A DNA stretch of 64,000 nt, from NCBI GenBank assembly GCA_022601345.1, contig JAJACU010000010.1, forward strand, positions 34,752 through 98,751, given 5' to 3'. Below are positions 24,900-34,475 of the stretch, in pieces (position 1 is the stretch's first letter; each line of letters starts with the position of its first letter). A program made the position numbers and the translations under genes. A model generated the notes under the pieces. It had not been told where the DNA came from. It ran no database searches and saw nothing but the letters and a program-made list of their open reading frames with translations. This DNA is from Chlamydiota bacterium (lineage in GTDB: Bacteria > Chlamydiota > Chlamydiia > Chlamydiales > JAAZZY01).

Positions 24900-26429
24900 T
24901 TATTTAAGAAGAGTAGTAATGTATTTTAGGAATGGTATTTTTTCAATACATTTTTTATTACCAACAATTTGCACATCAAGGGCTGCAGCTACGGACCCTA
25001 AAAAAGCGGCGACATCCGCTTCTTGGCCACAAGCTAAACTTAATGCAGAAAGAGCAAGGTAGCTATCTCCAGCTCCAACCCTGTCAATCACCTTTTGTGT
25101 AAGAGCAGGCACTTGTTTTACGCCATTTTGTCTATCATAAATAGACACACCCTCTACCCCTTGAGTGACACTAACATTTTTGCAGCCAAGCTTGCTACTT
25201 ACTTTTTGCATAAGAGTCTCTAACTTACTCTCTAAATCATGTGCTGTTAGACGAAGCTCAGGCTCATTAACAGAAATGTAGTCTGCACGATTATACTTTG
25301 TCACAACATGATAACCTCTATTTCCACTATTAATTTGTGTATTGATAGCCAAAAATCCAGACATCTCTGAAATTGCATTGTTTAGTTTTGAGTTAATAAA
25401 ACCATTGCCAAAATCAGCAACAACTACAAGGTCATAGTTTTCTTTGTTCTTTTCTAAAAACTGCTTTATTTGTTGAGTGTGATTCTCATTAAGAAGGTCT
25501 TCATTTGAAGAGTAGGTCTCAAATAATTTGGTTAAAAACACTCCATCTTTTTGGACATAGCGCTTTTTGATTAAGGTTTTGATGCCTAATAGCTCTACAA
25601 ATTGCCTTTGAACATTTGAGTTGAGACCCACATCTAAATTTACATCTTTTGGGTGTGATCCAACAGCGGTGAGCAAAGTAACATTAGAGGAAAAATCTGC
25701 GATGTGATTTGCAATAGCAAATGCCCCTCCTAAAAATGATTCACTATAATTTTCTTTTGCAACCAGATGAGTTCCCTTACCCGACACACCCATAGGGGAT
25801 ACATAAGCATATTGATCTATAATAGCATCACCAATAACTAGCACTTTTAAATCTTTAAACCGATCTACAAAATCCACAATTGATGAATAATTATGTTTTT
25901 GTTTGAAGCTTTTAATGAAATGCTGAAACTGGGTAGATCTATCACCAAAAAAAGAATTTAAAAGTTTTGAAGAGCTAAATACGACATCATCTGTGTAAAT
26001 AATTTCACCACCAACACCCTCTATAGCATCAACTTCTTCTTTTATTTTCCCTGTAACGTCGTTTTCAATATTTTTATACTCGATCCCTTTGACATAGTAA
26101 TTAGGCTTTAACTCCTCAATAACTTTAATTCCATCGGGGTTGTTATTTAAAACAACAAAGTCGACATCGCCAATGGCCGCTATGGAGTCCATTCTAAGGT
26201 CTTGATCAAAAACAGGTCGATCGGGTCCTTTATTAACAAATTTGTTGGCAGTGACAGCTACAACAAGGATATCACCTTGCTCTTTTGCACGTTGAAAATG
26301 TTTAATATGCCCTGGGTGCACTAAATCAAAAACTCCAAGACAAAGTACAACCCTCTTTCCTAGCTTTTTCTCTTGTAAAAGCTCTTCTTTAAGAAGATCA
26401 ATCTCAATTTTTTTTTCTAAGGTTTTCAT
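24900..26429 (-). CDS. Bifunctional nucleotidyltransferase / PfkB-type sugar kinase (HldE-like, inverted domain order)
   Basis: About 509 residues. Start ATG 26429 makes an ATGA overlap with the isomerase stop; an in-frame start at 26483 would overlap it by 58 bases. Residues ~1-165 are a cytidylyltransferase-type domain with HPGH (38-41), DRPVFDQDLRM and KPNYYVKG. Residues ~185-505 are a PfkB kinase with GDAIIDQY, GGAFAIANH and the ATP/anion-hole motif DRVGAGDS (449-456). Standard HldE has kinase first. The pair should phosphorylate and then activate a heptose-like sugar phosphate to a nucleotide sugar; the GmhA-like neighbour supports heptose. Confidence 0.85.
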   Translation of the reverse strand: MKTLEKKIEIDLLKEELLQEKKLGKRVVLCLGVFDLVHPGHIKHFQRAKEQGDILVVAVTANKFVNKGPDRPVFDQDLRMDSIAAIGDVDFVVLNNNPDGIKVIEELKPNYYVKGIEYKNIENDVTGKIKEEVDAIEGVGGEIIYTDDVVFSSSKLLNSFFGDRSTQFQHFIKSFKQKHNYSSIVDFVDRFKDLKVLVIGDAIIDQYAYVSPMGVSGKGTHLVAKENYSESFLGGAFAIANHIADFSSNVTLLTAVGSHPKDVNLDVGLNSNVQRQFVELLGIKTLIKKRYVQKDGVFLTKLFETYSSNEDLLNENHTQQIKQFLEKNKENYDLVVVADFGNGFINSKLNNAISEMSGFLAINTQINSGNRGYHVVTKYNRADYISVNEPELRLTAHDLESKLETLMQKVSSKLGCKNVSVTQGVEGVSIYDRQNGVKQVPALTQKVIDRVGAGDSYLALSALSLACGQEADVAAFLGSVAAALDVQIVGNKKCIEKIPFLKYITTLLK

Positions 26430-27031
26430 CCTTGAGAAACCTCCGCTGTTTGAGATTGCTGCATAGTGATTTTCTGTGCCCATGCATCTATAAACGTATG
26501 CAGAATAAAAAAATGGGCAGACTCTACAAGACCATAGTCGTCAATTCCAGTCCAAATATTGAGGTCTCCAGCTGATCTTAGCGGATTATCCTCTTTGAAA
26601 CCGCTTAGAGTAACCACTACACCACTTTTTTGTTTCATAACTTTGCACGCTTCTAAAATATTTTGGGATTGGCCTGAACTACTTATAGCAATAAGAATAT
26701 CACCTTGATGGGCTAAATTCTCTAGTGGCTTTGAAAAAATCAAAGGATATCCATAGTCATTGCCCATGCATGTAATTAAATTGCTATCTGAGAGGGCAAA
26801 GGCTGGCGCTTTAACAACATTGACTAAATCTACAACATGATGTGAAGCAATCCCAGAGCTTCCTCCATTTCCAACTACAAAGATTTTTCTTTTAAGGCGA
26901 ATCGACTCTGATAAAATTCCATGAATTTTCTCCTGAGCCTGCCAAAATAAGATGTCTTTTTTTTTCGTAGAAAAAACAGTTTTCTCAATAAGACTTGAAA
27001 ACTCAGAAAGTCTTTTTAATAAAAATGACAT
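26426..27031 (-). CDS. Phosphoheptose-isomerase-like SIS-domain protein (GmhA-like)
   Basis: 201 residues. The sugar-isomerase domain carries GNGGSSG (54-60) followed by IASHHVVDLV, NDYGY, and SSSGQS (117-122), which are the phosphate-binding and GmhA hallmark positions. GmhA converts sedoheptulose 7-phosphate to heptose 7-phosphate at the head of bacterial heptose pathways. ATG follows the epimerase stop directly (TAGATG) and its own stop overlaps the HldE-like start, so the two heptose enzymes are translationally coupled. Confidence 0.82.
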   Translation of the reverse strand: MSFLLKRLSEFSSLIEKTVFSTKKKDILFWQAQEKIHGILSESIRLKRKIFVVGNGGSSGIASHHVVDLVNVVKAPAFALSDSNLITCMGNDYGYPLIFSKPLENLAHQGDILIAISSSGQSQNILEACKVMKQKSGVVVTLSGFKEDNPLRSAGDLNIWTGIDDYGLVESAHFFILHTFIDAWAQKITMQQSQTAEVSQG

Positions 27032-28018
27032 CTAACCCTCTAAATATTGAAACCAACTTTCAGTTGCTTTTTTGATGTTTTTTGGTTCCCAAAGAGGAGC
27101 TTTTTTCCAGTAATCAATATGATTAAGGATCTGTTGCACACCCTCTTCAAAAGAAACTTTAGGCTGCCAGTTTAGCTGGTTCTTTATTTTTTGAGTATCC
27201 GCAAAAGTGCACTCTGGCTCTCCGGGTCTCTTAGGAATGTGAACTTTATCCCCTTGTAGCAACTGGATCAAACGATTTACGCTATAATGCCCGCCACTAC
27301 CCACATTAAAGACACCAAACTTAATTTCAGCCTCTGCTGCTCGATAAAATGCTCTAGCAACATCTGTTACATAAGTAAAGTCACGTGTTTGCGTTCCATC
27401 TCCAACAACCGTGTAGGGTTTACCGTGAATTTTTTGTGCTAAAAACACTCCAAAAACTGCACCATAAGTTCCACTAGTTCTAGATCTCGGGCCATAAACG
27501 TTAAACAACCTCAGTGAAACCACGGGAAGATTGTATACTTGATGCCAGTGCACAGCTAGCTGCTCTCCTAAATATTTAGTCAAAGCATACGGATATTGTG
27601 GCAAGGCTGGTGCTGATTCAGGTGTTGGAAATTGAGTGGCAAGTCCATAGCATGAAGATGAAGCTGTATATACAAACCTCTTAACCTTTGATTGCTTAGA
27701 AGCTTGGAGCACATTAAAAGTGCCCGTTACATTTGTGTCATAGTAATCTTTAGGGTTTTCAATTGAAGGAACAATATCAGCTAGGGCTGCTAAATGAAAC
27801 ACCCAGTCTATGTTTTTAAAATGAGGAGACAGCTCTTCTTTATTTCTAATATCGGCTTTAACAAAACAAAAATTAGGATTTTGCTCAAACTCTTCTATGT
27901 TCTGCAGGCTTCCACCCACTAGATTATCTAGTGCAAGAACATGATGCCCCTCTTTGAGCAAAAGTTCAACGAGGTGACTGCCAATAAAACCTGCTCCACC
28001 TGTAACTAAACATCTCAT
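27032..28018 (-). CDS. NAD-dependent nucleotide-sugar epimerase (GalE/WbpP-like)
   Basis: 328 residues. It has TGGAGFIGSHL (6-16), the triad ASSSCYG...YALTK, LRLFNVYGPRS and GDGTQTRDFTYVTDVARA, which together are typical of UDP-glucose/UDP-GlcNAc 4-epimerase-like enzymes. ATG overlaps the preceding stop by four bases. Substrate cannot be fixed from sequence alone; 4-epimerisation of a UDP-sugar is the most likely reaction. Confidence 0.87.
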   Translation of the reverse strand: MRCLVTGGAGFIGSHLVELLLKEGHHVLALDNLVGGSLQNIEEFEQNPNFCFVKADIRNKEELSPHFKNIDWVFHLAALADIVPSIENPKDYYDTNVTGTFNVLQASKQSKVKRFVYTASSSCYGLATQFPTPESAPALPQYPYALTKYLGEQLAVHWHQVYNLPVVSLRLFNVYGPRSRTSGTYGAVFGVFLAQKIHGKPYTVVGDGTQTRDFTYVTDVARAFYRAAEAEIKFGVFNVGSGGHYSVNRLIQLLQGDKVHIPKRPGEPECTFADTQKIKNQLNWQPKVSFEEGVQQILNHIDYWKKAPLWEPKNIKKATESWFQYLEG

Positions 28019-29007
28019 CGCAACTCTATTTCTTTCATAGTTTTAATATTGGAGTATTTTATATCGGTTAATGAGTTAGGAAGCAAATCTTTTCTAAATG
28101 CCATAACAAGCTCTTCAACTGCATCTTCTACAGTATATTTTGGGACAAAGCCTAACTCGTCTTTAATTTTTTGAGATGAGACGTGATACGAGCGATTATC
28201 ATTTGTATCCTCTTGAACAAGAGACACCTCTTTTTCTTTCTCTACTAGCTTTTTAACCATTTCACCTAGACTTTTAACCGAATGGTTTTCATAACCGATA
28301 TTATAAATTTTTCCCTGAACTTTATCCTCAGGGCACTTAAGCACGTGAAGATACGCTCTGATCATATCCTTGATATGAATATTTGGCCTTAACTGGTCTC
28401 CACCCATAATTTTAATTTTTCCGGTATTGTAGGCTAAATTGGTTAAAATATTTACAATAACGTCTAAACGCTGACGCGTTGAAAAACCACAAACAGTAGC
28501 AGGCCTTAAAATTGTTCCAATAAAGTTTTCATCAATATGTTTTAGTAAAATCTTTTCACATTCTGCTTTAAATTTTGAGTAGTCCGTTAATGGTTCTAAT
28601 TCCATGTCTTCAACTACATTTGGAACATCTTTTACTCCATATACAGATGAGGAAGATGCGTAGATAAAGCGTTTAATTCCAGCTTCCTTACTCATTAGGA
28701 CAAATGGTTCAAAAGAATCTAAGTTAATTGACTTTCCAAGCTCTGGATTGAGTTCAAAGCTAGGATCATTAGAAATGCAAGCAAGATGAATAACAGAGTC
28801 GCAGCCCTTAAGAGCTTCTTTAACAACTGTCGAATCTCTCATATCTCCTTTTATTTCTTTTAAATTTGGATGCGCCTTTACAGAGTTAAGCACGTCATCT
28901 CCGTACATATATAGATCTAATACTGTTACCTTGTAACCTTGCACAAGCAATTCAGGAACTAGTTGAGCTCCTACATATCCAGCTCCGCCTACAACTAACA
29001 CTCTCAT
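28015..29007 (-). CDS. NAD-dependent epimerase/dehydratase
   Basis: 330 residues of the extended SDR family: GGAGYVGAQLVPELL at the N-terminus, ASSSSVYGV and YSKFK for the catalytic triad, LRPATVCGFSTRQRLDVIVN, and GGDQLRPNIHIKDM. The same RPATV.G.S.R.R.D and RNYIH/RPNIHIKD segments recur in the gene at 41083, so the two are paralogues within the island. An AAAGGAG site lies eight bases before the ATG. Likely a sugar-nucleotide modifying enzyme. Confidence 0.84.
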   Translation of the reverse strand: MRVLVVGGAGYVGAQLVPELLVQGYKVTVLDLYMYGDDVLNSVKAHPNLKEIKGDMRDSTVVKEALKGCDSVIHLACISNDPSFELNPELGKSINLDSFEPFVLMSKEAGIKRFIYASSSSVYGVKDVPNVVEDMELEPLTDYSKFKAECEKILLKHIDENFIGTILRPATVCGFSTRQRLDVIVNILTNLAYNTGKIKIMGGDQLRPNIHIKDMIRAYLHVLKCPEDKVQGKIYNIGYENHSVKSLGEMVKKLVEKEKEVSLVQEDTNDNRSYHVSSQKIKDELGFVPKYTVEDAVEELVMAFRKDLLPNSLTDIKYSNIKTMKEIELR

Positions 29008-29029
29008 ATTTTCTCCTTTTATATTTGTA

Positions 29030-30013
29030 CTAAGTTACTTTTGAAAAAAGTTTATCTTCTCTTGCCATTTCTAGAACTTCCATGACTCTTAAACCTTCGA
29101 GTCCACTACTTATCGGTTGCGTGCGACTCTTACAGCACTCTAAAAAATGTCGACACTCTTCTTTTAGAGGTTCTTTAGGATCTACAGAGATGCATTTACT
29201 TTCTTGAGCAATGAACTTGATATTCGCTTCGTCTGTATTAATTTGATTATTCCAAAGAGTGATTTTTTTATCCCAGTCTTGCAGGTCATCAAAAACAACC
29301 ATAGCTTTAGTGCCCATTATGGAAAACTTTCTCTCTGCATAGGGGTAAGACCAGCCAACTTGAATATCAGCGCTCAAATTATCAGAGAATTCAAAGTGCA
29401 GCCAACTTTGATCAACAAATTTTTCAGAGAAAAAACTTTTATGGCGCGAAGTAAACTCATTAATTTCTCTTCCTGAGACCAAAGAGAGCAAAATAGAAAT
29501 ATCATGAGGAGCAAACGCCCAAAGAGCGCTATCTTCAGCTCCCACAGAACCAAAATTTAACCTGCTAAATGAGCAGTGATAAATATCCCCAAGTTCTCCT
29601 TGAAGAGCCATATCTTTTACTTTTGCTACTGCTGGGTGATAGTGAAGAAGATGACCTACCATCAATATACAATTATTTTTTTCTGCTAGCTCTACCAATT
29701 CGCGAGCTTGTTGAAGTGAAGAGCACATTGCTTTTTCTACAAAAACATCTTTTCCGGCAATTAATGCTTCTTTAGCTAGTGAGTAGTGAAAAAATGTTGG
29801 GACTGCAATAACAACTTTTTTTATTTCAGAGCTACTTAAGATGTCTTGAAAATCTTTGGCAATCTCAGTGCCTGGAAACTTTTCCTGATACTCTAAAAGT
29901 CTATCTTGATGGTGATCACAGATAGTATGCAATGACCCCAACTCAAAATAATTTCTAGCTAAATTCTTTCCCCAATATCCAATTCCAACTACTGCTACAT
30001 CTCTTTTATTCAT
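29030..30013 (-). CDS. Gfo/Idh/MocA-family sugar dehydrogenase
   Basis: 327 residues. The Rossmann domain begins VAVVGIGYWGKNLARNY, with VVIAVPTFFHYSLA and the catalytic-lysine motif FVEKAMCSS (usually EKP). MVGHLLHYHPAV and the C-terminal beta domain follow. In polysaccharide loci such enzymes oxidise or reduce a sugar nucleotide, often producing the 3-keto sugar used by a DegT aminotransferase, and here that aminotransferase is immediately upstream with a three-base gap. Confidence 0.86.
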   Translation of the reverse strand: MNKRDVAVVGIGYWGKNLARNYFELGSLHTICDHHQDRLLEYQEKFPGTEIAKDFQDILSSSEIKKVVIAVPTFFHYSLAKEALIAGKDVFVEKAMCSSLQQARELVELAEKNNCILMVGHLLHYHPAVAKVKDMALQGELGDIYHCSFSRLNFGSVGAEDSALWAFAPHDISILLSLVSGREINEFTSRHKSFFSEKFVDQSWLHFEFSDNLSADIQVGWSYPYAERKFSIMGTKAMVVFDDLQDWDKKITLWNNQINTDEANIKFIAQESKCISVDPKEPLKEECRHFLECCKSRTQPISSGLEGLRVMEVLEMAREDKLFSKVT

Positions 30014-30016
30014 TAT

Positions 30017-31117
30017 CTAGATCTTTTGTAAAACTGCATCATTAAGAACTTTAATTATTTTATTTTGATCGTCTTCAGTTAGAAAAGGGTGCATAGGAAT
30101 ACTAAAAACTTCATCTGCTACAAGCTCAGAGTTAGGAAAGCTGCCTCTTTCATACCCCAAATCTGCATAGGCAGGCTGAAGGTGAATGCACTTAGGATAA
30201 TAAATAGCTGAAGGGATTTTGTTTTCCTGAAGTTGACTGACGATTGCATCTCTTTCTTTTGATCGTAAGACGTATTGAGCAAAAGCATGTGTGTTTCCGG
30301 AGACGATTTTAGGAGTAATAAAATTTTCTTTTAATCTTTCGTTGAAAAAGCTACCTATTTCAAACCGCCTAGAAATTTCTTCTTGAAAATGAGGAAACTT
30401 TGCCAATAAGATTGCCGCTTGAAGAGTGTCTAGCCTTGCATTTTGTCCAATATACTGGTGGCTATAACGCTTAGAAGCACCGTGAACTCTTATAGCCTTC
30501 ATTTTTTCTGCTAAATCATCTCGGTTGGTAAAGATTGCTCCACCATCACCATAGCAGCCTAAAGGCTTTGTAGGGAAAAAACTTGTAGTTCCAATTGTTG
30601 CCATAGAGCAGCTTTTCTTACCGTTTTGCTCTGATCCGAAACTCTGAGCTCCATCTTCGATAACCGCAATATTCTGAGACTTGGCAAGCTCCATAATCCT
30701 TTTGAAATCTGGCATTTGGCCATAAAGGCTCACAGGAATAATTGCTTTAGTTTGCGGGGTGATAGCTTTCTCAAGTTGATCGAGATCCATTAGGTATGTC
30801 TCTGGATCAATATCTACAAGCACTGGTTTAGCTTTCAACCTTTTGACGCATTCAACAGGGCTAATCCATGTAAATGGAACACAGATAACTTCATCTCCTG
30901 GCCCAATATCTAAGGATTTAAGTGCTAATAGAAGAGCGTCTGTTCCGCTCGAGACCCCAATGCAATGCTTAACTCCAACATATGCCTTGAGTTCGCTTTC
31001 AAGCTCATCAATAGCCCGCCCCATGATATACTGGCCACTTTCAAGCACCGATCGAATAGCTTGGTCAATCTCTTCTTGGTACTGTTTATATTGGTAAGTT
31101 AAATTAATTAGTTCCAT
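30017..31117 (-). CDS. DegT/DnrJ/EryC1 aminotransferase (WbpE-like)
   Basis: 366 residues. The PLP-lysine region TSFFPTKPLGCYGDGGAIF is strongly reminiscent of WbpE/WlbC enzymes that form 3-amino sugars. SSGTDALLLAL and EDGAQSFG match the PLP-phosphate and ring-binding sites. It is the first gene of the minus-strand operon and diverges from the DegT gene at 31338. Together with the neighbouring dehydrogenase it probably installs an amino group at C3 of a UDP-sugar; no WbpA-like 6-dehydrogenase is in view. Confidence 0.88.
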   Translation of the reverse strand: MELINLTYQYKQYQEEIDQAIRSVLESGQYIMGRAIDELESELKAYVGVKHCIGVSSGTDALLLALKSLDIGPGDEVICVPFTWISPVECVKRLKAKPVLVDIDPETYLMDLDQLEKAITPQTKAIIPVSLYGQMPDFKRIMELAKSQNIAVIEDGAQSFGSEQNGKKSCSMATIGTTSFFPTKPLGCYGDGGAIFTNRDDLAEKMKAIRVHGASKRYSHQYIGQNARLDTLQAAILLAKFPHFQEEISRRFEIGSFFNERLKENFITPKIVSGNTHAFAQYVLRSKERDAIVSQLQENKIPSAIYYPKCIHLQPAYADLGYERGSFPNSELVADEVFSIPMHPFLTEDDQNKIIKVLNDAVLQKI

Positions 31118-31270
31118 AAATCTCTCTTTTTCAGAAGGGGTATGCTGAAGGGGCTTGATTAAAACGGTTAACTTTAAGCGTCATATCACAAATAAATCCA
31201 GAAAAAAAATCTGGTGACCTTCGCATCTATAGTTAGATAAACGATGCAGGCATTATAATCTAATTTTATT

Positions 31271-31298
31271 TTGCTATAAATGAAAAAATAATCATAAT
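31271..31298 (+). promoter_or_regulatory. Possible promoter of the plus-strand glycan operon
   Basis: TTGCTA (31271-31276) and CATAAT (31293-31298) are 16 bases apart, 39 bases before the ATG at 31338. This lies in the 220-base divergent spacer between the two aminotransferase genes. The same spacer holds a small CCAGA-A7-TCTGG hairpin near 31199. Moderate consensus match only. Confidence 0.35.
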
Positions 31299-31337
31299 GC
31301 TGCCATCAGTTTATATAGTAACCCAAGGGACCCCAAA

Positions 31338-32516
31338 ATGCGCGTGCCATTTTCTTATTTAGAAAGACAGTTCAAGCAATCTGAAAATCTCGAAGAAAAA
31401 AAAGAGCTCGCAGACACTATTATAGATGATATTAGAGACTTTCTAAAAACTTCTGAATTTACACTTGGAAGTAAAGTCGAAGCTTTTGAGAAAAAATTTG
31501 CAGCATTTATAGGTGTCAAACATGCAATTGGAGTAGGTTCAGGAACGGATGCACTTATCTTGTCACTTAGAGCTCTCGGCATTGGAGCTGGAGATGAAGT
31601 GATTACATGCGCTGAAACTTTTATAGCAACAGCTGGCGCTATTGCCGGAGTTGGGGCAACCCCTGTGTTTGTAGATGTAAACGATGAGTTTACTATTGAT
31701 GAGAACTTAATAGAAGGCGCAATCACAGAAAAGACAAAAGCAATTATGCCCATTTTTTTTACTGGGAACTGCCCAAATATGGACGCTATTTTAGACATTG
31801 CACATAAACATAAGTTGCATGTTGTAGAAGATTCTTGCTGCGGAATTGATGCACGCATAAAAGACAAAAAAGCAGGGTCGATGGGCATTACTGGAACGTT
31901 TAGTTTTCACCCTCTTAAAAACTTAAATGTCTGGTCTGATGGAGGAATGGTAACAACAAATTCTGATGATGTAGCTCACAAACTTAAGCTTCTTAGAAAC
32001 CACGGTCTAGCTAACCGAGACGAAGTAGAATGCTTTGGATATAACTCTAGACTTGATGCACTCCAAGCAGTTGTCGCTCTTCGTATGATTGATGATGTAA
32101 CAGAAGTTACAAACCAACGTATTGCTAATGCTAAGCGCCTTGATGAGGCTTTTAAAGACTTGTCAGACTTTATTGAAATCCCCTATCGCAACCCTGACTA
32201 TAGAAATGTATTTCACCTCTATATGCTTCGTGTGAAAAAACGTGATGAACTTCTTGAATACTGCCATCAACATGAAATAGAAGCAAAAGTTCACTACCCG
32301 ATCGAATTGCCCTATCAAAATTGCTGTAAACATTTAGGTTATAAAAAAGGTGATTTTCCAAAAGCAGAAAGAGATCGCGACAGTATTATTACGCTACCTT
32401 GCCATCAATGCCTAACTGAGGCAGAGATAAACCATATGATTGAGACTATACGGAGTTTTTATATAAATGAGCACAGTGCCTTATGTGGACTTAGTTCTAC
32501 AGCATCAGACCATTAA
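31338..32516 (+). CDS. DegT/DnrJ/EryC1 aminotransferase
   Basis: 392 residues. It has GSGTDALILSLRALGI, VEDSCCGID and the PLP-lysine motif FSFHPLKNLNVWSDGG. The last ~25 residues (after IETIRSFYINE) extend beyond the usual end and overlap the start of the next aminotransferase gene by 50 bases. AAGGGA precedes the ATG. It should transaminate a keto sugar nucleotide using glutamate or glutamine; position and stereochemistry cannot be told. Confidence 0.88.
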   Translation: MRVPFSYLERQFKQSENLEEKKELADTIIDDIRDFLKTSEFTLGSKVEAFEKKFAAFIGVKHAIGVGSGTDALILSLRALGIGAGDEVITCAETFIATAGAIAGVGATPVFVDVNDEFTIDENLIEGAITEKTKAIMPIFFTGNCPNMDAILDIAHKHKLHVVEDSCCGIDARIKDKKAGSMGITGTFSFHPLKNLNVWSDGGMVTTNSDDVAHKLKLLRNHGLANRDEVECFGYNSRLDALQAVVALRMIDDVTEVTNQRIANAKRLDEAFKDLSDFIEIPYRNPDYRNVFHLYMLRVKKRDELLEYCHQHEIEAKVHYPIELPYQNCCKHLGYKKGDFPKAERDRDSIITLPCHQCLTEAEINHMIETIRSFYINEHSALCGLSSTASDH

Positions 32517-33579
32517 AGATGATATTTTAAAAGCTATTGATAAAATCTTATCTAATGGAGATTTTATTTTAGGGCATGAAGTTAGTGTCTTTGAAGAACA
32601 ACTGGCAAAATATTGTGGAACGCGTTTTGCTCTTGGTGTAAATTCTGGAACTGATGCTCTTTTTTTAGCATTAAAAGCCTATGATATTGGAGAGGGTGAT
32701 GAAGTAATTATTCCACCCAACTCATTTTTAGCTACAGCTTCAGCTGTCATTGCAGCGCGTGCTAAACCCGTCTACGTAGATATTCGCTCGGATTTAAACA
32801 TTGACCCAAGTCTTATTGAAGAAAAAATTACAAAACGAACTAAGGCAATTATCCCTGTTCATTTAACAGGTAAAGCTGCCGACATGGCCCCTATTTTGAA
32901 GATTGCCAAAAAGCATCGCTTAAAGGTTTTTGAAGATGCAGCTCAAGCTATTGGAGCAGAATACAAAGGGCAAAAGGTTGGCTCTTTTGGCCATGTAGGA
33001 TGCTTTAGTATGCACCCACTAAAAACTCTAAATGCTTGTGGTGACGGCGGAGCCATCACACTTAACGATGAAAAAATCTACAACAAGCTTAAGCAATTAA
33101 GAAATATCGGGCTCAAAAACCGAAATGAGTCTGAGATCTGGGGCTACAACTCTAGACTTGATACTATTCAAGCTGCCATTTTAAACATTAAACTAAAATA
33201 TTTAGATAGCTGGAATGATAAGCGCCGATTTCTCGCTGAAATTTATTCACAAGGATTAAAAGATATTGTAGCTGTTCCTTATGAAAATAAATATGAGTGC
33301 CAGGTCTACCATACTTTTGTGATTCAAACGCCGTACAGAGATGAGCTACAAAAATATTTAGAGAGTCATCAAATAGGTTCTAAAATTCACTATCCGATTC
33401 CTATTCACATGCAACCTGCAGCCAAACGTTTCGGGTATGCTTTTGGCCACTTCCCAGTTACTGAACAATCCGTTCAGGAAGTTTTAAGTCTTCCAATTCA
33501 TCAAGATTTAGAACCCGAGCAAGTCAAGCATGTCATTGAAAAAATTCATGTTTTTTTTAAAAATAAAGATCGACTATGA
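32467..33579 (+). CDS. DegT/DnrJ/EryC1 aminotransferase, second copy
   Basis: 370 residues, similar to its neighbour throughout: NSGTDALFLALKAYDI, FEDAAQAIGAEYKG and the PLP-lysine motif FSMHPLKTLNACGDGG. The start at 32467 has a CGGAG site 11 bases upstream and lies within the end of the preceding gene. An ATGA overlap couples it to the reductase downstream. A local duplication followed by divergence is likely, giving two aminotransferases for different keto sugars or positions. Confidence 0.88.
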   Translation: MSTVPYVDLVLQHQTIKDDILKAIDKILSNGDFILGHEVSVFEEQLAKYCGTRFALGVNSGTDALFLALKAYDIGEGDEVIIPPNSFLATASAVIAARAKPVYVDIRSDLNIDPSLIEEKITKRTKAIIPVHLTGKAADMAPILKIAKKHRLKVFEDAAQAIGAEYKGQKVGSFGHVGCFSMHPLKTLNACGDGGAITLNDEKIYNKLKQLRNIGLKNRNESEIWGYNSRLDTIQAAILNIKLKYLDSWNDKRRFLAEIYSQGLKDIVAVPYENKYECQVYHTFVIQTPYRDELQKYLESHQIGSKIHYPIPIHMQPAAKRFGYAFGHFPVTEQSVQEVLSLPIHQDLEPEQVKHVIEKIHVFFKNKDRL

Positions 33580-34475
33580 CAGATGAAAAAATCATTATTA
33601 TTGGATGCTCTGGCTATGTAGGCTCACAGTTATTCCAATTCTATAACTCTAGAGATGCTGAAACCTTAGGCACTAGTCGTCATGACTCAAAAAAACATCC
33701 CTACTTTGATCTCAACAACCCTTCCTTAGATTTTTTAGATCAATTAAGTGCAAAATATACTACAGCAATTATATGCGCAGCAATTCCCAATATAGCTAAG
33801 TGTGAAAATGCTCCCAAAGAAACTTTCTCACAAAATGTCTTAGGCACTTTAAATCTGGCGCAGCAACTCGTAAAAAGAAATATTAAACCTGTCTTTTTTT
33901 CAAGTGATGTTGTGTTTGACGGCAAAGCAGACCTTTATCAAGATGAAAGCGCTGCAAACCCTATAAATGAATACGGCTCTCAAAAACTCCTTTTAGAACA
34001 GTTAGTTCCTAAAATCTGCGATGATTATCTTATGATAAGGTTAAGCAAAACATTTAGTGTAGAGAGGCAAGATGAAACTTTTTTACATCAACTTGCAAAA
34101 CAAGTTTATAGTGGAAAAAGCATTAGAGCTGCCTCAGATCTAGTTTTTAACCCTATTAATATTAGCGATGTTATCAAAGCCATTGATTTGCTGATTCAAA
34201 ATAACTGCAATGGGACTTACAACATTTCGGGGACAGAAACTACAAGCTGGTATTTGCTAGCTAATCAACTAGCTGATGCTATAGGCCTTTCCAAAAACAA
34301 AATTGAGGAAACTTCTATAGATGAATTTGGAAAAGGAGCTAGCCGCGCTAAAAAGCTCAATGTTCAACCCAAAAAATTACTATCTGAATTCCCCCATTTT
34401 AAATTTTCTACAATAAATGAAAATATCCAAACCTTAAAAAAATTTTATCCCTCAACCACGAGAATACTACAATGA
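33576..34475 (+). CDS. RmlD-like dTDP-4-dehydrorhamnose-reductase family protein
   Basis: 299 residues. IIGCSGYVGSQL is the nucleotide-binding loop, FFSSDVVFDGKADLYQDES matches the RmlD hallmark (STDYVFDG), and YGSQK holds the catalytic Tyr/Lys. RmlD-type enzymes reduce a 4-keto sugar nucleotide using NAD(P)H. Four-base overlaps link it to the genes before and after. It may act on an amino sugar rather than on rhamnose, as no rmlA, rmlB or rmlC is recognised beside it. Confidence 0.85.
   Translation: MTDEKIIIIGCSGYVGSQLFQFYNSRDAETLGTSRHDSKKHPYFDLNNPSLDFLDQLSAKYTTAIICAAIPNIAKCENAPKETFSQNVLGTLNLAQQLVKRNIKPVFFSSDVVFDGKADLYQDESAANPINEYGSQKLLLEQLVPKICDDYLMIRLSKTFSVERQDETFLHQLAKQVYSGKSIRAASDLVFNPINISDVIKAIDLLIQNNCNGTYNISGTETTSWYLLANQLADAIGLSKNKIEETSIDEFGKGASRAKKLNVQPKKLLSEFPHFKFSTINENIQTLKKFYPSTTRILQ

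Noticed and set aside
31190..31220. CCAGA-A7-TCTGG hairpin between divergent aminotransferase genes
   Set aside because: Five-base stem in a divergent promoter region; too weak and wrongly placed for a terminator.
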